This document shows positions 24,991 to 34,511 of a stretch of DNA of 64,000 nucleotides, piece after piece. Made by a program: the position numbers and the translations under genes. The notes beneath the pieces are model-generated. The model was given only the letters and a program-made list of their open reading frames with translations, was not told where the DNA came from and ran no database searches. How positions within the stretch are numbered: position 1 is the stretch's first letter; every line of letters starts with the position of its first letter. This DNA comes from SHYQ01 sp041674525. GTDB taxonomy: Bacteria > Chloroflexota > Dehalococcoidia > UBA2979. The DNA is taken from positions 1-64,000 of the forward strand of contig JBAYVN010000003.1 in NCBI GenBank assembly GCA_041674525.1, in the 5' to 3' direction.

Positions 24991-26589
24991 CTACTCCACG
25001 CCCGCCAGGTACGGATAGTGCGGCTGTCCGCCGGGGATCACCTCGACCTCGACGCCGGGGAAGCGGGCCTCGATCAGCGCGCGGGCTGACGCACCGGCGC
25101 CCGGCGCGGCCCCCACGCCGATGTACAGCGTCACCAGCTCCGCCTCCGCGGCCCCGGCGCGGTCGAGGCCCGCGAGCAGCGCCTCCTCCAGCGTGGCGCA
25201 GGCGGCCACCAGCGTGCCGTCCACCAGCGCGATGGCGTCGTGCTCGTGGACGCTCACGTCATCCACCGTGACGGCGCGCACGGCGCGCGACACCTCCACG
25301 CTGCGCACCGCCTCCATCGCCGCGAGCATGGCGTTCGCGATCGCGGCGGGGTCGCCTTCGCAGCGGTAGGCGATCGCCGCGCCCAGCCCCGCGGCGATCG
25401 AGCGCGCCGGGATCAGGGTGATGAACCCGGGCTCTTGCGCCGCGGCGCGCTCGGCGGCCATCAGCACGTCCCGGTCGTTGGGCAGCAGGAACACGTGGTC
25501 GCGGCCCGCGGCGTGGGCGGCCTCCACCAGCTCGCCTGTGCTCGCCTTGCCCGTCTCACCGCCCGAGATCACCTGCGTCGCGCCCAGATCGCGGAACGCC
25601 GCCGCGAGCCCCGCGCCGCGCGCCACCGCGACCAGGCCGATCGCCGGGACGTCCGCCTCGGTCGCGGAGAGCCCCGCCTCCCACCGATCGTGCTGCGCCT
25701 GCATGTTCTCGACCTTGACGGCGGCCAGCGCCCCGCGCGCCGCACCGATCGACATCGCCGGTCCCGGGTCCGGCAGGTGGACGTGGACGTGCACCGTCTC
25801 GGCGTCGCCCACCACGAGGATCGAGTCGCCCCCCGCCGCGCCGAGCGCCTCCTCGATCTCCGCGCGGTCGATGCCGCGCCCACTGAGCACGAACTCCGTG
25901 CAGTACCCGTAGCCCTCGTGCGCGATGGCGCCGAGATCGACCGGGGCCGCATGCTCCGCCACGGCCGGCAGCGGCTCCCCGGTCAGGCCGTGCAGCACAC
26001 CCTCGAGGATCACCGCGATCCCCTGGCCGCCCGCGTCGACGACCCCGGCGTCCCGCAGCCGCGGGAGCAGATCGGGCGTCCGCGCGACGCTGGCGTGGGC
26101 CTCGATCACCGCCGCGCGGAGGACGTCCGCTGGTCCGGCGCCGGCGGCCTGCTGGCCCGCGCGGGCGGCATCGCGCATCACGGTCAGCATCGTCCCTTCC
26201 ACGGGGTGGGAGAGCGCGGCGTACGCGCAGTCGGCGGCGGCGACCAGCGCGCGCGCGAAGTGCGCGCCGTCCAGCGTCCCCGCCCCCTGGCACGCCTGCG
26301 CGATCCCCGCGAGCATCTGCGAGAGGATGACGCCGCTGTTGCCGCGCGCGCCCAGCAGCGCGCCGTGCGCCAGCGCGCCCAGGTACGATCCCGCCGCGTG
26401 GTCGGGGACACCCTCGCCGGCGTGCAGCGCGGCGCGCCAGGTCAGCAGCAGGTTCGCGCCGGTGTCTCCATCCGGGACGGGGTAGACGTTGATCGCGTTC
26501 ACCGCCTCGCGGTTCGCGGCGAGCCAGCGCTCCGCCACCTCGAAGGCGGCGCGCAGGGTGACGGCGGCAACGACGGGCGGGGCGGTCAT
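24991..26589 (-). CDS. fakA: Fatty acid kinase, DhaL/DAK2 domain protein
   Basis: Phosphorylates FakB-bound fatty acids with ATP. 532 residues. The N-terminal DhaL domain has NVYPVPDGDTGANL with the Mg-ATP aspartates D40 and D42, then LLGARGNSGVILSQML and the HPVEGTMLTVMRDAA block, all diagnostic. The middle and C-terminal parts (GYGYCTEFVLSG, IYIGVGAAPG, PGGQPHYPYLAGVE) are the FakA-specific DegV-like regions. The ATG at 26589 follows GGAG by eight bases; an upstream in-frame extension is arginine-rich and covers repeats, so I excluded it. Confidence 0.93.
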   Translation of the reverse strand: MTAPPVVAAVTLRAAFEVAERWLAANREAVNAINVYPVPDGDTGANLLLTWRAALHAGEGVPDHAAGSYLGALAHGALLGARGNSGVILSQMLAGIAQACQGAGTLDGAHFARALVAAADCAYAALSHPVEGTMLTVMRDAARAGQQAAGAGPADVLRAAVIEAHASVARTPDLLPRLRDAGVVDAGGQGIAVILEGVLHGLTGEPLPAVAEHAAPVDLGAIAHEGYGYCTEFVLSGRGIDRAEIEEALGAAGGDSILVVGDAETVHVHVHLPDPGPAMSIGAARGALAAVKVENMQAQHDRWEAGLSATEADVPAIGLVAVARGAGLAAAFRDLGATQVISGGETGKASTGELVEAAHAAGRDHVFLLPNDRDVLMAAERAAAQEPGFITLIPARSIAAGLGAAIAYRCEGDPAAIANAMLAAMEAVRSVEVSRAVRAVTVDDVSVHEHDAIALVDGTLVAACATLEEALLAGLDRAGAAEAELVTLYIGVGAAPGAGASARALIEARFPGVEVEVIPGGQPHYPYLAGVE

Positions 26590-26615
26590 GCGGGGCGCTC
26601 CGGGGAGCGCGAGGT

Positions 26616-26646
26616 GCACACGTTGCACACGTCGCACGGATGGCAC
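26616..26646. repeat. Four GCAC units at nine-base spacing upstream of fakA
   Basis: GCAC occurs at 26616, 26625, 26634 and 26643, a strict nine-base period, 27-57 bases before the fakA start. A separate inverted repeat CTCAT-ctct-ATGAG lies near 26680-26693 in the same divergent gap with rpmB. Confidence 0.5.
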
Positions 26647-26754
26647 GCGGTGTACGCAGCTGACGACGGGTGGGAATTGCTCATCTCTATGAGTCGTATC
26701 GCCGGCACACGGCCTCGTCGCGAGCGCCTTTCATAGACGCTACCCCGGAGGCCC

Positions 26755-26787
26755 TGCTAGTCTATCCGGACGCGCCCCTTGGGGGCG
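26755..26787 (+). promoter_or_regulatory. rpmB promoter and leader hairpin
   Basis: Extended -10 TGC-TAGTCT (26755-26763). The predicted leader of about 50 bases opens with a hairpin CGCCCC-tt-GGGGGCG (about 26772-26787). L28 operons are known to be controlled through leader structure in some bacteria; that role here is only a possibility. Confidence 0.5.
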
Positions 26788-26817
26788 AACCCCTCTCCAG
26801 CACAGTTGGGAACCGCG

Positions 26818-27072
26818 ATGGCCTCAGGCAAGTGTGATATCTGCGACAAGCGAACCGTCTTCGGCCGGAGCATCCAGTTCCAGCACGGTGGTCAGTGGGA
26901 GCGCCGCGCACCCAAGACGAACCGCCCGTTCAGCCCGAACGTGCAATCGAAGCGCATGTTCCTGGACGGCAAGTGGCAGCGCGTGAACGTCTGCACCCGC
27001 TGCCTGCGCACGGAGGCCAAGCACACCCAGGTCTCCGGCAGCCCGTACCCGAAGGTCGCCGCGAAGGCGTAA
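26818..27072 (+). CDS. rpmB: Ribosomal protein bL28
   Basis: Large-subunit protein, 84 residues. ASGKCDICDKRTVFGRSIQ and the second pair VCTRCLRTE give four cysteines, the zinc-ribbon (C+) form of L28. The block RAPKTNRPFSPNVQ is the family signature. The ATG at 26818 fits the conserved N-terminus; the longer in-frame start gives unrelated residues. It stands alone between divergent fakA and convergent rpe, and is followed by a hairpin terminator. Confidence 0.95.
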   Translation: MASGKCDICDKRTVFGRSIQFQHGGQWERRAPKTNRPFSPNVQSKRMFLDGKWQRVNVCTRCLRTEAKHTQVSGSPYPKVAAKA

Positions 27073-27104
27073 CGCCTCGCGCTTCCCGGTGGCTCCGAGC
27101 ACCG

Positions 27105-27129
27105 AACGCCCCGCCGATGCGGGGCGTTT
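27105..27129. terminator. Terminator between rpmB and rpe
   Basis: AACGCCCCGC-cgat-GCGGGGCGTT followed by T: a perfect 10-bp stem 33 bases after the rpmB stop. The symmetric arms would also serve the convergent rpe transcript. Confidence 0.8.
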
Positions 27130-27192
27130 CCGTGTCCCCGCACCCGACGGCTGCATTCCCGGGCTTCCGGTTGGCGCGAGCGGGCGAGGCGA

Positions 27193-27882
27193 CTACCGCG
27201 CGATCGCGGCGTGGAGCGCGGCCAGGGCCTGCTGCGGGGTGTGCTCCGGCGTGAAGACCGTCGATCCCGCCACCAGGATGGTCGCGCCGGCCTCCGCGCA
27301 GGTGCGGGCGTTGTGCGACTTCACCCCGCCGTCGACCTCGATCGGGATGGCGATGCCCGCGGCCTCCAGGCGTGCGTGCAGCGCCCGCACCTTGTCCAGC
27401 AGCTCGAGGTTGGCCTGCTGGCCACCCCAGCCGGGGCGGATCAGCATCACCACGACCTCGTCGAGCGTGTCGAGCAGGGGGTACAGCGCGTCGATCGGCG
27501 TCTCCGGGCTGATTGCCACGCCCGCCTCGCAGCCCAGGTCGCGGGCCTGCCGCGCCAGCTCGCGTGCGGCCTGCGGGCTGCCCGCCGCCTCGTAGTGGAA
27601 CACGAGGCGCTGCGCACCGGCGCGCGCCATGTCCGCGAACTGCTCGCCCGGCCGCGCCACCATCAGATGGGTCTCGATGAACCGCGGGCTGGCGGTACGC
27701 ACGGCGGCGACGACCTCCTTGCCGAAGGAGAGCGGCGGCACGAAGTGCCCGTCCATCACGTCCAGGTGCCAGAGATCCGCGCCGCCGCTGTCCGCGTCCC
27801 GCACCTGCTGCGCGAGGTGCCCGAAGTCCGCGGTGAGGATCGACGGCGCGATCTGCGCGAGCCGCGCCGAGGTGCCGGTCAC
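27193..27882 (-). CDS. rpe: Ribulose-phosphate 3-epimerase
   Basis: Interconverts ribulose-5-phosphate and xylulose-5-phosphate. 229 residues from a GTG that overlaps the argH stop (GTGA). IAPSILTADFGHL, HLDVMDGHFVPPLSFG with the metal-binding H and catalytic D, HLMVARP, MLIRPGWGGQ and IEVDGGV are the complete set of family motifs. In this window it is the last gene of the arg array, an unusual place; co-transcription with arginine genes is inferred from spacing only. Confidence 0.95.
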   Translation of the reverse strand: MTGTSARLAQIAPSILTADFGHLAQQVRDADSGGADLWHLDVMDGHFVPPLSFGKEVVAAVRTASPRFIETHLMVARPGEQFADMARAGAQRLVFHYEAAGSPQAARELARQARDLGCEAGVAISPETPIDALYPLLDTLDEVVVMLIRPGWGGQQANLELLDKVRALHARLEAAGIAIPIEVDGGVKSHNARTCAEAGATILVAGSTVFTPEHTPQQALAALHAAIAR

Positions 27883-29282
27883 GAGCCTCGCTCCGCCTCG
27901 AGCCGCGCGAGCGCGGCGATGCGCGCGTGCGCTACGGCGCTCGGCGCGGTGCCGCCGGGCACATCCCGCGCCGCGAGCGACGCCTCCAGGTCGATGTGCA
28001 ACACGTCCTCGTCGAACGCGGGGTGCGCGGCGCGGTACTCGTCCAGCGTCAGCTCCGCGAAGGTGCGTCCCTCGCGCTCGCATCGCGCGACCAGCGCGCC
28101 GACGGCCTCGTGCGCGTCGCGGAAGGGCACCCCCTTCTTCGCGAGGTAGTCCGCGAGGTCCGTGGCGAGCGCGAAGTTCGCGATCGCGGCCTCGGCCCCG
28201 CGCGCGCCGTGGAAGACGATGGTCGGCAGCATCGCGGTGGTGATGCGCAGGCAGGCGAGGAGGGTGTCCACGCTGTCGAACAGCGACTCCTTGTCCTCCT
28301 GGTTGTCCTTGTTGTAGGCGAGCGGCTGGCTCTTCAGCAGCGTCAGCGCCTGCACCAGGTTGCCGATCACGCGCGCGCTCTTGCCTCGCGTGAGCTCGGG
28401 GACGTCCGGGTTCTTCTTCTGCGGCATGATGCTCGACCCGGTGGCGAAGGCATCATCCAGCCGGGCCAGGCCGAACTCGGCCGACGACCAGAGGATGATT
28501 TCCTCGGACAGCCGCGACAGGTGCACCATGGCCAGCGCCGCGGCGGCGTGGAAGTCGACGACGAAGTCGCGGTCGGACACCGCGTCCAGCGAGTTCTCGC
28601 TGATCGCCTCGAACCCCAGCTCCCGCGCCACGGCGTGGCGATCGATGGGGTACGTCACCCCGGCGAGCGCGCCCGAGCCCAGCGGGAGGACGTTGGCGCG
28701 CGCGCGCGCCTGCTGGAAGCGCTGGGTGTCGCGCGTGAACATCGCCTCGTACGCCAGCAGGTGGTGGGCGAGCAGGACCGGCTGCGCGCGCTGGAGGTGC
28801 GTGTATCCCGGGATGACCGTCGCGGCGTGCGCATCCGCGGCGTCGATGAGCGTCTCCCGCAGGTCGTGCAGCGCCGCGATCGTCTCATCGCACGCGGCGC
28901 GCGTGAACAGCCGCGTGTCCGTGGCCACCTGGTCGTTGCGCGACCGCGCCGTGTGCAGCCGCCGCCCGGCGTCGCCGATGCGCTCCGTCAGCGCCGCCTC
29001 GATGTTGAGGTGGATGTCCTCGCGGTCGAGGCGGAACGCGAAGGTCCCGGCGTCGATCTCCGCGCGGATCTCCGTGAGCCCGCGCTCGATCGCCGCACCG
29101 TCCTCGGCGGAGACGATGCCCTGCGCCGCAAGCATGTGCGCGTGCGCGATCGACCCCGCGATGTCCTCGCGGTAGAGACGGCGGTCGAAGTCGATCGATG
29201 CGTTGAAGCGCTCGACGAGCTCGTTCAGCTCGCCGCTGAAGCGCCCGCCCCACAGCTTCGAAGAGCCGCCGTCGTTCGTCAC
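27879..29282 (-). CDS. argH: Argininosuccinate lyase
   Basis: Last step of arginine synthesis: argininosuccinate to arginine and fumarate. 467 residues from a GTG with AAGGAG upstream. KLWGGRFSG at the N-terminus, HTARSRNDQVATD, and the fumarase-superfamily signature GSSIMPQKKNPDVPEL with its catalytic serine are all intact. It follows argG by 43 bases and overlaps rpe. Confidence 0.97.
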   Translation of the reverse strand: MTNDGGSSKLWGGRFSGELNELVERFNASIDFDRRLYREDIAGSIAHAHMLAAQGIVSAEDGAAIERGLTEIRAEIDAGTFAFRLDREDIHLNIEAALTERIGDAGRRLHTARSRNDQVATDTRLFTRAACDETIAALHDLRETLIDAADAHAATVIPGYTHLQRAQPVLLAHHLLAYEAMFTRDTQRFQQARARANVLPLGSGALAGVTYPIDRHAVARELGFEAISENSLDAVSDRDFVVDFHAAAALAMVHLSRLSEEIILWSSAEFGLARLDDAFATGSSIMPQKKNPDVPELTRGKSARVIGNLVQALTLLKSQPLAYNKDNQEDKESLFDSVDTLLACLRITTAMLPTIVFHGARGAEAAIANFALATDLADYLAKKGVPFRDAHEAVGALVARCEREGRTFAELTLDEYRAAHPAFDEDVLHIDLEASLAARDVPGGTAPSAVAHARIAALARLEAERGS

Positions 29283-29325
29283 GCCACGCTCCTTCGCGCA
29301 CCCCGGCCGGGGGGGCGGGTACGTG

Positions 29326-30564
29326 CTACTCCTGGGGTGCGGCGAGGCGGAGCAGGTCGCCCGACTCGGTCAGCATCTGGCGCTGTGCCTGGACCTGCGC
29401 CTGGAGGCCGTGCAGCTTGATGAAGCCCTGCGCGTGCGACTGGTCGAACAGGTCGCCCGCCTTGTTGTACGTGGCCAGCGCCTCGCTGTAGAGGCTGCGG
29501 TCCGCACGCCGCCCGACCGTCATCACCGTGCCGTGCCACAGCCGCATCTTCACGTCCCCCGTGACGTGACGCTGCGTGGAGGCCACATACTGCGACAGGT
29601 CGCGGTGGTGCGCCGTGAACCACTGGCCGTTGTAGATCAGGTCCGCGTACTCCTGGGCCACGGTGTTCTTGAAGCGCACCTGCTGCTTCGAGAGCGTCAG
29701 CTCCTCCAGCACCCGGTGCGCCTCCAGCAGGATCACCGCGGCGGGCGACTCGTAGATCTCGCGCGACTTGATGCCGACCAGGCGGTTCTCCACCATGTCG
29801 ATGCGGCCGATGCCGTGCTCGCCCCCGAGGTTCGAGAGGCGCGTCACGAGCTCCACCGGGCTCATCTCCACGCCGTCCAGCGCGACCGGGTAGCCCTTCT
29901 CGAAGCGGATCTCCACCACCGCCGGCTGGGCGGGGGTCTGGTCCAGGGGCTTCGTCCACTCGTACACGTCTTCGGGCGGCTGGTGCCACGGGTCTTCCAG
30001 GATGCCCGCCTCCACGGAGCGGCCCCAGAGGTTCTCGTCCGTGGAGTACGGCGAGGCCAGCGTCTGGCGCACGGAGATGTGGTGCTTCGCCGCGTACGCC
30101 AGCGCCTCGTCGCGCGAGATGGAGTGCTCGCGCGTGGTGCCGACGATCTTCAGATCGGGCGCCAGCGTCTGCACGCCCACGTCCAGACGCACCTGGTCGT
30201 TGCCCTTCCCGGTGCAGCCGTGCGCCACGGCCGTCGCGCCCACGGCGCGGGCCTTGTCCACCAGCAGCTTGGCGATCAGCGGGCGCCCCAGCGCCGTGGC
30301 CAGCGGGTAGCGGCCCTCGTAGACCACGTTCGCGCCCAGCGCGGGGAAGACGAAGTAGCGGAGGAAGTCGTTCTTCGCATCGACCACGTCCACTTCCACG
30401 GCCCCGGCCTCCTCGCCGCGCCGCCGCGCGCCCTCGACGTCGCCGAGGTTGCCCAGGTCCACGGTCAGGCAGTGCACCTCGTACCCGCGCTCCACGCGGA
30501 GCCAGTGCGCGGCGACGGAGGTGTCCAGGCCCCCGGAGTAGGCAAGCACGATCTTTTCGGCCAT
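29326..30564 (-). CDS. argG: Argininosuccinate synthase
   Basis: Joins citrulline and aspartate using ATP. 412 residues from the ATG at 30564, preceded by GGAG. The N-terminal PP-loop LAYSGGLDTSVAAHWL, the block HGCTGKGNDQVR and the signature GRIDMVENRLVGIKSREIYE are complete. An 18-residue in-frame extension overlaps the histidine kinase end and was rejected. It lies between the histidine kinase (50-base gap) and argH. Confidence 0.97.
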   Translation of the reverse strand: MAEKIVLAYSGGLDTSVAAHWLRVERGYEVHCLTVDLGNLGDVEGARRRGEEAGAVEVDVVDAKNDFLRYFVFPALGANVVYEGRYPLATALGRPLIAKLLVDKARAVGATAVAHGCTGKGNDQVRLDVGVQTLAPDLKIVGTTREHSISRDEALAYAAKHHISVRQTLASPYSTDENLWGRSVEAGILEDPWHQPPEDVYEWTKPLDQTPAQPAVVEIRFEKGYPVALDGVEMSPVELVTRLSNLGGEHGIGRIDMVENRLVGIKSREIYESPAAVILLEAHRVLEELTLSKQQVRFKNTVAQEYADLIYNGQWFTAHHRDLSQYVASTQRHVTGDVKMRLWHGTVMTVGRRADRSLYSEALATYNKAGDLFDQSHAQGFIKLHGLQAQVQAQRQMLTESGDLLRLAAPQE

Positions 30565-30614
30565 GGGGCGCTCCGAGGCTGGTCGAGGGTGTGGCCGGTC
30601 ATCCGGCCCACGGA

Positions 30615-33260
30615 TCATAGCGGGCGGCGCGGTAGGGTGAAGGTGAACGTGGTCCCGTGCCGCCCGTCCGAGTCACAGCGAATCGTCCCGCCGTGCCGCT
30701 CCACGATCGAGCGCGCGATGGCGAGGCCCAGGCCGGTGCCGCCCGTGGTCCTCCGCCCCGAGCTGGTGCGGTAGAACTTCTCGAAGAGCCCCGCCTGCTC
30801 CTCCGGCGGGATCCCGATCCCGCTGTCCGATACGGAGACGGTGGCGAAGGGCATGGTGTCCGAGACGCGCACCTCGATGTCGCCGCCGGGGGGCGTGTAC
30901 TTGATCGCGTTGGACAGCAGGTTGGACACCACCTGCTCCACGCGGGTCGGATCGGCCCAGACCATCGCCACCGGGGGCGCCGTGATGTGCAGCCGGTGGC
31001 GGTGATCCTCGACCGCCGCGTGGGCGCCGCGCGCAGCGATCTCCACGATCTCCACCAGGTCGGTGGAGGAGGGGGACATCTGCATGCGCCCGGAGTCCAG
31101 CGCGGACATGTCCAGCAGGTCGCTGATCAGCGACATCAGGCGGTCGGAGTTCTGCAGGAGCACCTCCACGATGCGCTCCTGGGTCGCGTTCAGCTCGCCG
31201 GCGTCGCGACTGTGCAGGAGGTCGATGGTGGTGCGGATCAGCGTGAGCGGGGTGCGCAGCTCGTGCCCGATCATGGAGACGAAGTCGCGCTTCACGCGCT
31301 CCGCCTCGGCCTCCGCGGAGAGGTCACGGATGAGCAGGATGACGCCGGCACGCGCCGGGTCCGGATCCGGGAACGGACCCGCGGTGATCGCCAGCTGGAG
31401 GCCGCCCGTCTCCACGAGGATCGGCGCGCTGCCGCCCCGCGACCGCTCCAGCGCGCGCCCGCGCAGCCCCTCGAGCGTGGAGCCGGTCACCGGCATCCAG
31501 TCCTGCGCGGGATGGCCCATGATCTGCGATCGCGGGAGTCCCAGCAGGCGCGCGGCGGCCGGGTTGCAGATCTGGCAGACGTTCTGGTAGTCGACCACGA
31601 TCACGCCGTCCGCCATCTCGCGCAGCACCGCCTCCGCCACCCGGCGGTTCTCCTCCACCTCGTCGGCCAGCTCGGACCGCTCAAGGGTGGCCGTCACCTC
31701 GTGGGCGATCGAGCGCAGGAGCTCGGCGCGCTGTGCCGAGAGCGTCATCGGGCCGACCGAGGTCGCGCAGATCACCCCGGCGATCCCGTCCGGCGTCACC
31801 ATCGGCGCGACCGCGAGGCCCCCGATCAGCCACGCCGGAAGCCGCCCCGCCTCCGGCCGCGTGACGGTCTCCTCGATCACCAGCTCGGTTTCGGGTGATT
31901 GGAGCAGCAGGGGCTCGATGGCCTCGAGGACCGCGGAGGCCGCACCCGGCGGAAGGCCCGCCACCGCGGCCGTGGAGAGCGCGCCGGACTCCGTGGCCAG
32001 CGCCACGAACGCACCGTCCACCCAGTCCAGCCGCAGCAACTCGTCGGCGACCCCGGGGAGCCCGCCCGCCGACTTCCCCGCGAGCTGCGAGACGACCGCC
32101 TGCATCACGTCCAGGTCCTGCGTCACCTCGGAGAGGCTGGCATCGGAGTGCGACACGCGCATCGCCAGGTCGCGGTTCGCGCTCTGCAGGACGTCGCGGC
32201 TCTGCCGGATGGCCAGGCGCATGTCCTCCATCGCCTCGCCGAGCTGGCGCAGCTCCGCCGGGCCCGTTGCCGGCACCGGGCTCTCCAGGTCGTTCTGCTG
32301 CAGGCGGACGGCGGCATCGAGCAGTGGCTGCATCGGGCGCACGGCGAACCATCCGAAGATCCACGCCACCCCGGTGGCGAGCAGCGTGGCGACGACGATC
32401 GTGCGCAGGATCGACCCGCGCGTCGCGGCGATGGTCGCATCGATCGTCCCGCGGTCGATGCCCACGTAGACATCGCCCACCACGCCGCCGTTGCGGTCCC
32501 GGTACGTGACGACGTCCGACAGGTAGCTCTCGGCCCCGACGCCGAGGTACAGCGGGGCGTCCTTCGCGCGCGCGCGCACCTCGTCCGTCACGGAGGCCGG
32601 ATCGAATTCCAGCTGGTCGTTCGATGTCGCCACCACGCGCCCGCCGCTGATCACCGCGACGTCCGTGTTCACCAGGCCCGCCGCGCTCTGGGTGAACGTG
32701 CGGTCGAGGGCGGAGATCGCCTCCACCGCCGCCAGGATGCGGCCGTCCGGGGTCTGCACGGGGGCGATCCCGGACACGGACAGCCCGAGCGTCTCGTCCA
32801 GCCGGACGGCGCCGCCCGCCTTTCCGGTCTGGAGCGCCGCCTGCACCTCCGCGGGCACGGCGTGCTGCGAGACGTCCTGGGGGGCCTCGGCGCGCAGCAG
32901 CAGCGCCCCCGTCGGACCGTAGATGCGGATGCCGCTCGCACCGCCCTGGGCGAGCGTGGTGCGCGCCATGAACGCCCCGGCGAGCTGCACCGCTCCGTTC
33001 ACGTCGTTCGACTGGAGCGCGGCGACGAAGCCCGGCTGCGCCGCCAGCACGGAGGCGCCGACGACGCGCAGCTGCACGTCATTCTTGATGCGCTCGTCGA
33101 GCTGCATCGAGGCCATCGTGATGCGCTCGGCGAAACGCTCGTCGGCCTGGCGGCGCATGTCCTCGTTCACGCGCCAGAGCACGGCGGTGCTGACCAGCGC
33201 GATGACGAGCACCGGCGCCAGCGCGATCTGGACGGACAGTCGACCAAGGGGCCCGCGCAA
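30615..33260 (-). CDS. Membrane sensor histidine kinase (Cache-HAMP-GAF-PAS-HisKA-HATPase)
   Basis: 881 residues from a TTG start. Membrane helices at about 9-28 and 290-310 enclose an extracytoplasmic double-Cache-like sensor. A HAMP (about 310-362), a GAF-like domain (about 405-545) and a PAS (about 555-660) follow. HisKA has H666 in SMIGHELRTPLT; the ATPase domain has SNLLSNAIKYTP (N box), SDSGIGIPPE (G1), FEKFYR (F) and GGTGLGLAI (G2). No response regulator is nearby. It sits inside the arg array, 39 bases after argD and 50 before argG. What it senses cannot be read; arginine or nitrogen status is speculation. Confidence 0.9.
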   Translation of the reverse strand: MRGPLGRLSVQIALAPVLVIALVSTAVLWRVNEDMRRQADERFAERITMASMQLDERIKNDVQLRVVGASVLAAQPGFVAALQSNDVNGAVQLAGAFMARTTLAQGGASGIRIYGPTGALLLRAEAPQDVSQHAVPAEVQAALQTGKAGGAVRLDETLGLSVSGIAPVQTPDGRILAAVEAISALDRTFTQSAAGLVNTDVAVISGGRVVATSNDQLEFDPASVTDEVRARAKDAPLYLGVGAESYLSDVVTYRDRNGGVVGDVYVGIDRGTIDATIAATRGSILRTIVVATLLATGVAWIFGWFAVRPMQPLLDAAVRLQQNDLESPVPATGPAELRQLGEAMEDMRLAIRQSRDVLQSANRDLAMRVSHSDASLSEVTQDLDVMQAVVSQLAGKSAGGLPGVADELLRLDWVDGAFVALATESGALSTAAVAGLPPGAASAVLEAIEPLLLQSPETELVIEETVTRPEAGRLPAWLIGGLAVAPMVTPDGIAGVICATSVGPMTLSAQRAELLRSIAHEVTATLERSELADEVEENRRVAEAVLREMADGVIVVDYQNVCQICNPAAARLLGLPRSQIMGHPAQDWMPVTGSTLEGLRGRALERSRGGSAPILVETGGLQLAITAGPFPDPDPARAGVILLIRDLSAEAEAERVKRDFVSMIGHELRTPLTLIRTTIDLLHSRDAGELNATQERIVEVLLQNSDRLMSLISDLLDMSALDSGRMQMSPSSTDLVEIVEIAARGAHAAVEDHRHRLHITAPPVAMVWADPTRVEQVVSNLLSNAIKYTPPGGDIEVRVSDTMPFATVSVSDSGIGIPPEEQAGLFEKFYRTSSGRRTTGGTGLGLAIARSIVERHGGTIRCDSDGRHGTTFTFTLPRRPL

Positions 33261-33299
33261 GCCTCGATGCCTCTCTTGCCGCCGGCGCCCGCCGTCGGG

Positions 33300-34490
33300 T
33301 TAGCCGGCGGCCATCTCCGTCAGCACAGCATCGATGATGTCCACCGCCTGGTCGATCTCCCCCGCGGAGACGTTCAGCGGGGGCAGGAAGCGCACCACGT
33401 TGGGCCGCACCGGGTTGACCAGCAGGCCGCGCGCCATCGCCTTCGTCGCGACGTCCGGCGCGATGTCGGCACTGAGGATCAGGCCGCGGAGCAGCCCCAC
33501 GCCCCGCTGCCCCGCGACCAGCGGGGAGCGGTCCTCCAGCCCGGCGAGGCGGCGCTGGAGCTGGTCCCCGCGCGCCTGCACGTTTGCCAGCACGCCGCCC
33601 TCCAGCAGCTGGCGGATGACGTAGGCGCCGGCCGCCGTGGCCAGTGCGTTTCCGCCGAAGGTGGAGCCGTGGTCGCCGGGCTCGAAGACGGCGCACGCGT
33701 TCTTCGCCAGCACCGCGCCGATCGGCACGCCCCCACCGAGTCCCTTTGCCAGGGTCATGATGTCCGGCTCCGCGCCGGCCTGCTCGTATGCCCAGAGCGT
33801 TCCCGTGCGGCCCGTTCCGGTCTGCACCTCGTCCAGGATCAGCAGGATGCCCTGCTGATCGCACCACGCGCGGACGCGCTGCAGGTAATCAGGGGCCGGG
33901 ACGATCACGCCGCCCTCGCCCTGGATCGGCTCCAGCAGCACCGCCGCGGTGTGCGCGGTGGTGGCGGCCTGGATCGCCTCCACGTCGTCGAAGTCCACGA
34001 AGACGAAGCCCGGCAGCGTGGGGCCGAACGGGTCGCGGTAGCGGGCGGTGCCTGTGGCTGCGACGCTGCCCAGCGTGCGCCCGTGGAAGCCGTTGTGGGT
34101 CGCGATGATCTCGTACGCCCCGTTGCGATGCTGGATGCCCCACTTGCGCGCGATCTTGATCGCGGCCTCGTTCGCCTCCGCGCCGGAGTTGCAGAAGAAC
34201 ACGCGGTCGAGCGCCGAGTGCCCCACCAGCAGCTCCGCGAGCTCGATCTGCGGCTCGGTGTAGAACAGGTTGGACACCTGGATCAGCGTGCCGGCCTGCT
34301 GCGCGATCACCTCGGTCAGACCGGGATGCGCGTGCCCCAGCGAGTCCACCGCGATCCCCGCGATGAAGTCGAGGTAGGAACGCCCTTCGTCATCCCAGAC
34401 GCGGGTGCCCTGGCCGCGGACGAGGGTCAGCGGCTGACGGCGGTACGTCGTCATGTGCACGACGGCTTCGCGCGCGGGGATGTTGCCCAA
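33300..34490 (-). CDS. argD: Acetylornithine aminotransferase
   Basis: PLP-dependent class III transaminase of arginine synthesis, 396 residues from a TTG start with GAGGAGG upstream. FFCNSGAEANEAAIKIARK binds the cofactor phosphate, LILDEVQTGTGRTG carries the PLP-ring aspartate, and the Schiff-base lysine lies in TLAKGLGGGVPIG. GDHGSTFGGNALA and VRFLPPLN are further ArgD marks. The neighbouring arg genes support ArgD over related ornithine or GABA transaminases. Confidence 0.94.
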   Translation of the reverse strand: MGNIPAREAVVHMTTYRRQPLTLVRGQGTRVWDDEGRSYLDFIAGIAVDSLGHAHPGLTEVIAQQAGTLIQVSNLFYTEPQIELAELLVGHSALDRVFFCNSGAEANEAAIKIARKWGIQHRNGAYEIIATHNGFHGRTLGSVAATGTARYRDPFGPTLPGFVFVDFDDVEAIQAATTAHTAAVLLEPIQGEGGVIVPAPDYLQRVRAWCDQQGILLILDEVQTGTGRTGTLWAYEQAGAEPDIMTLAKGLGGGVPIGAVLAKNACAVFEPGDHGSTFGGNALATAAGAYVIRQLLEGGVLANVQARGDQLQRRLAGLEDRSPLVAGQRGVGLLRGLILSADIAPDVATKAMARGLLVNPVRPNVVRFLPPLNVSAGEIDQAVDIIDAVLTEMAAG

Positions 34491-34511
34491 GGTGGTCCTC
34501 CTCGTGCCGTC

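Noticed and set aside
26616..26646. CRISPR-like periodic repeat
   Set aside because: The unit is four bases at a nine-base period, with no 25-40 base repeats or spacers and no cas genes.
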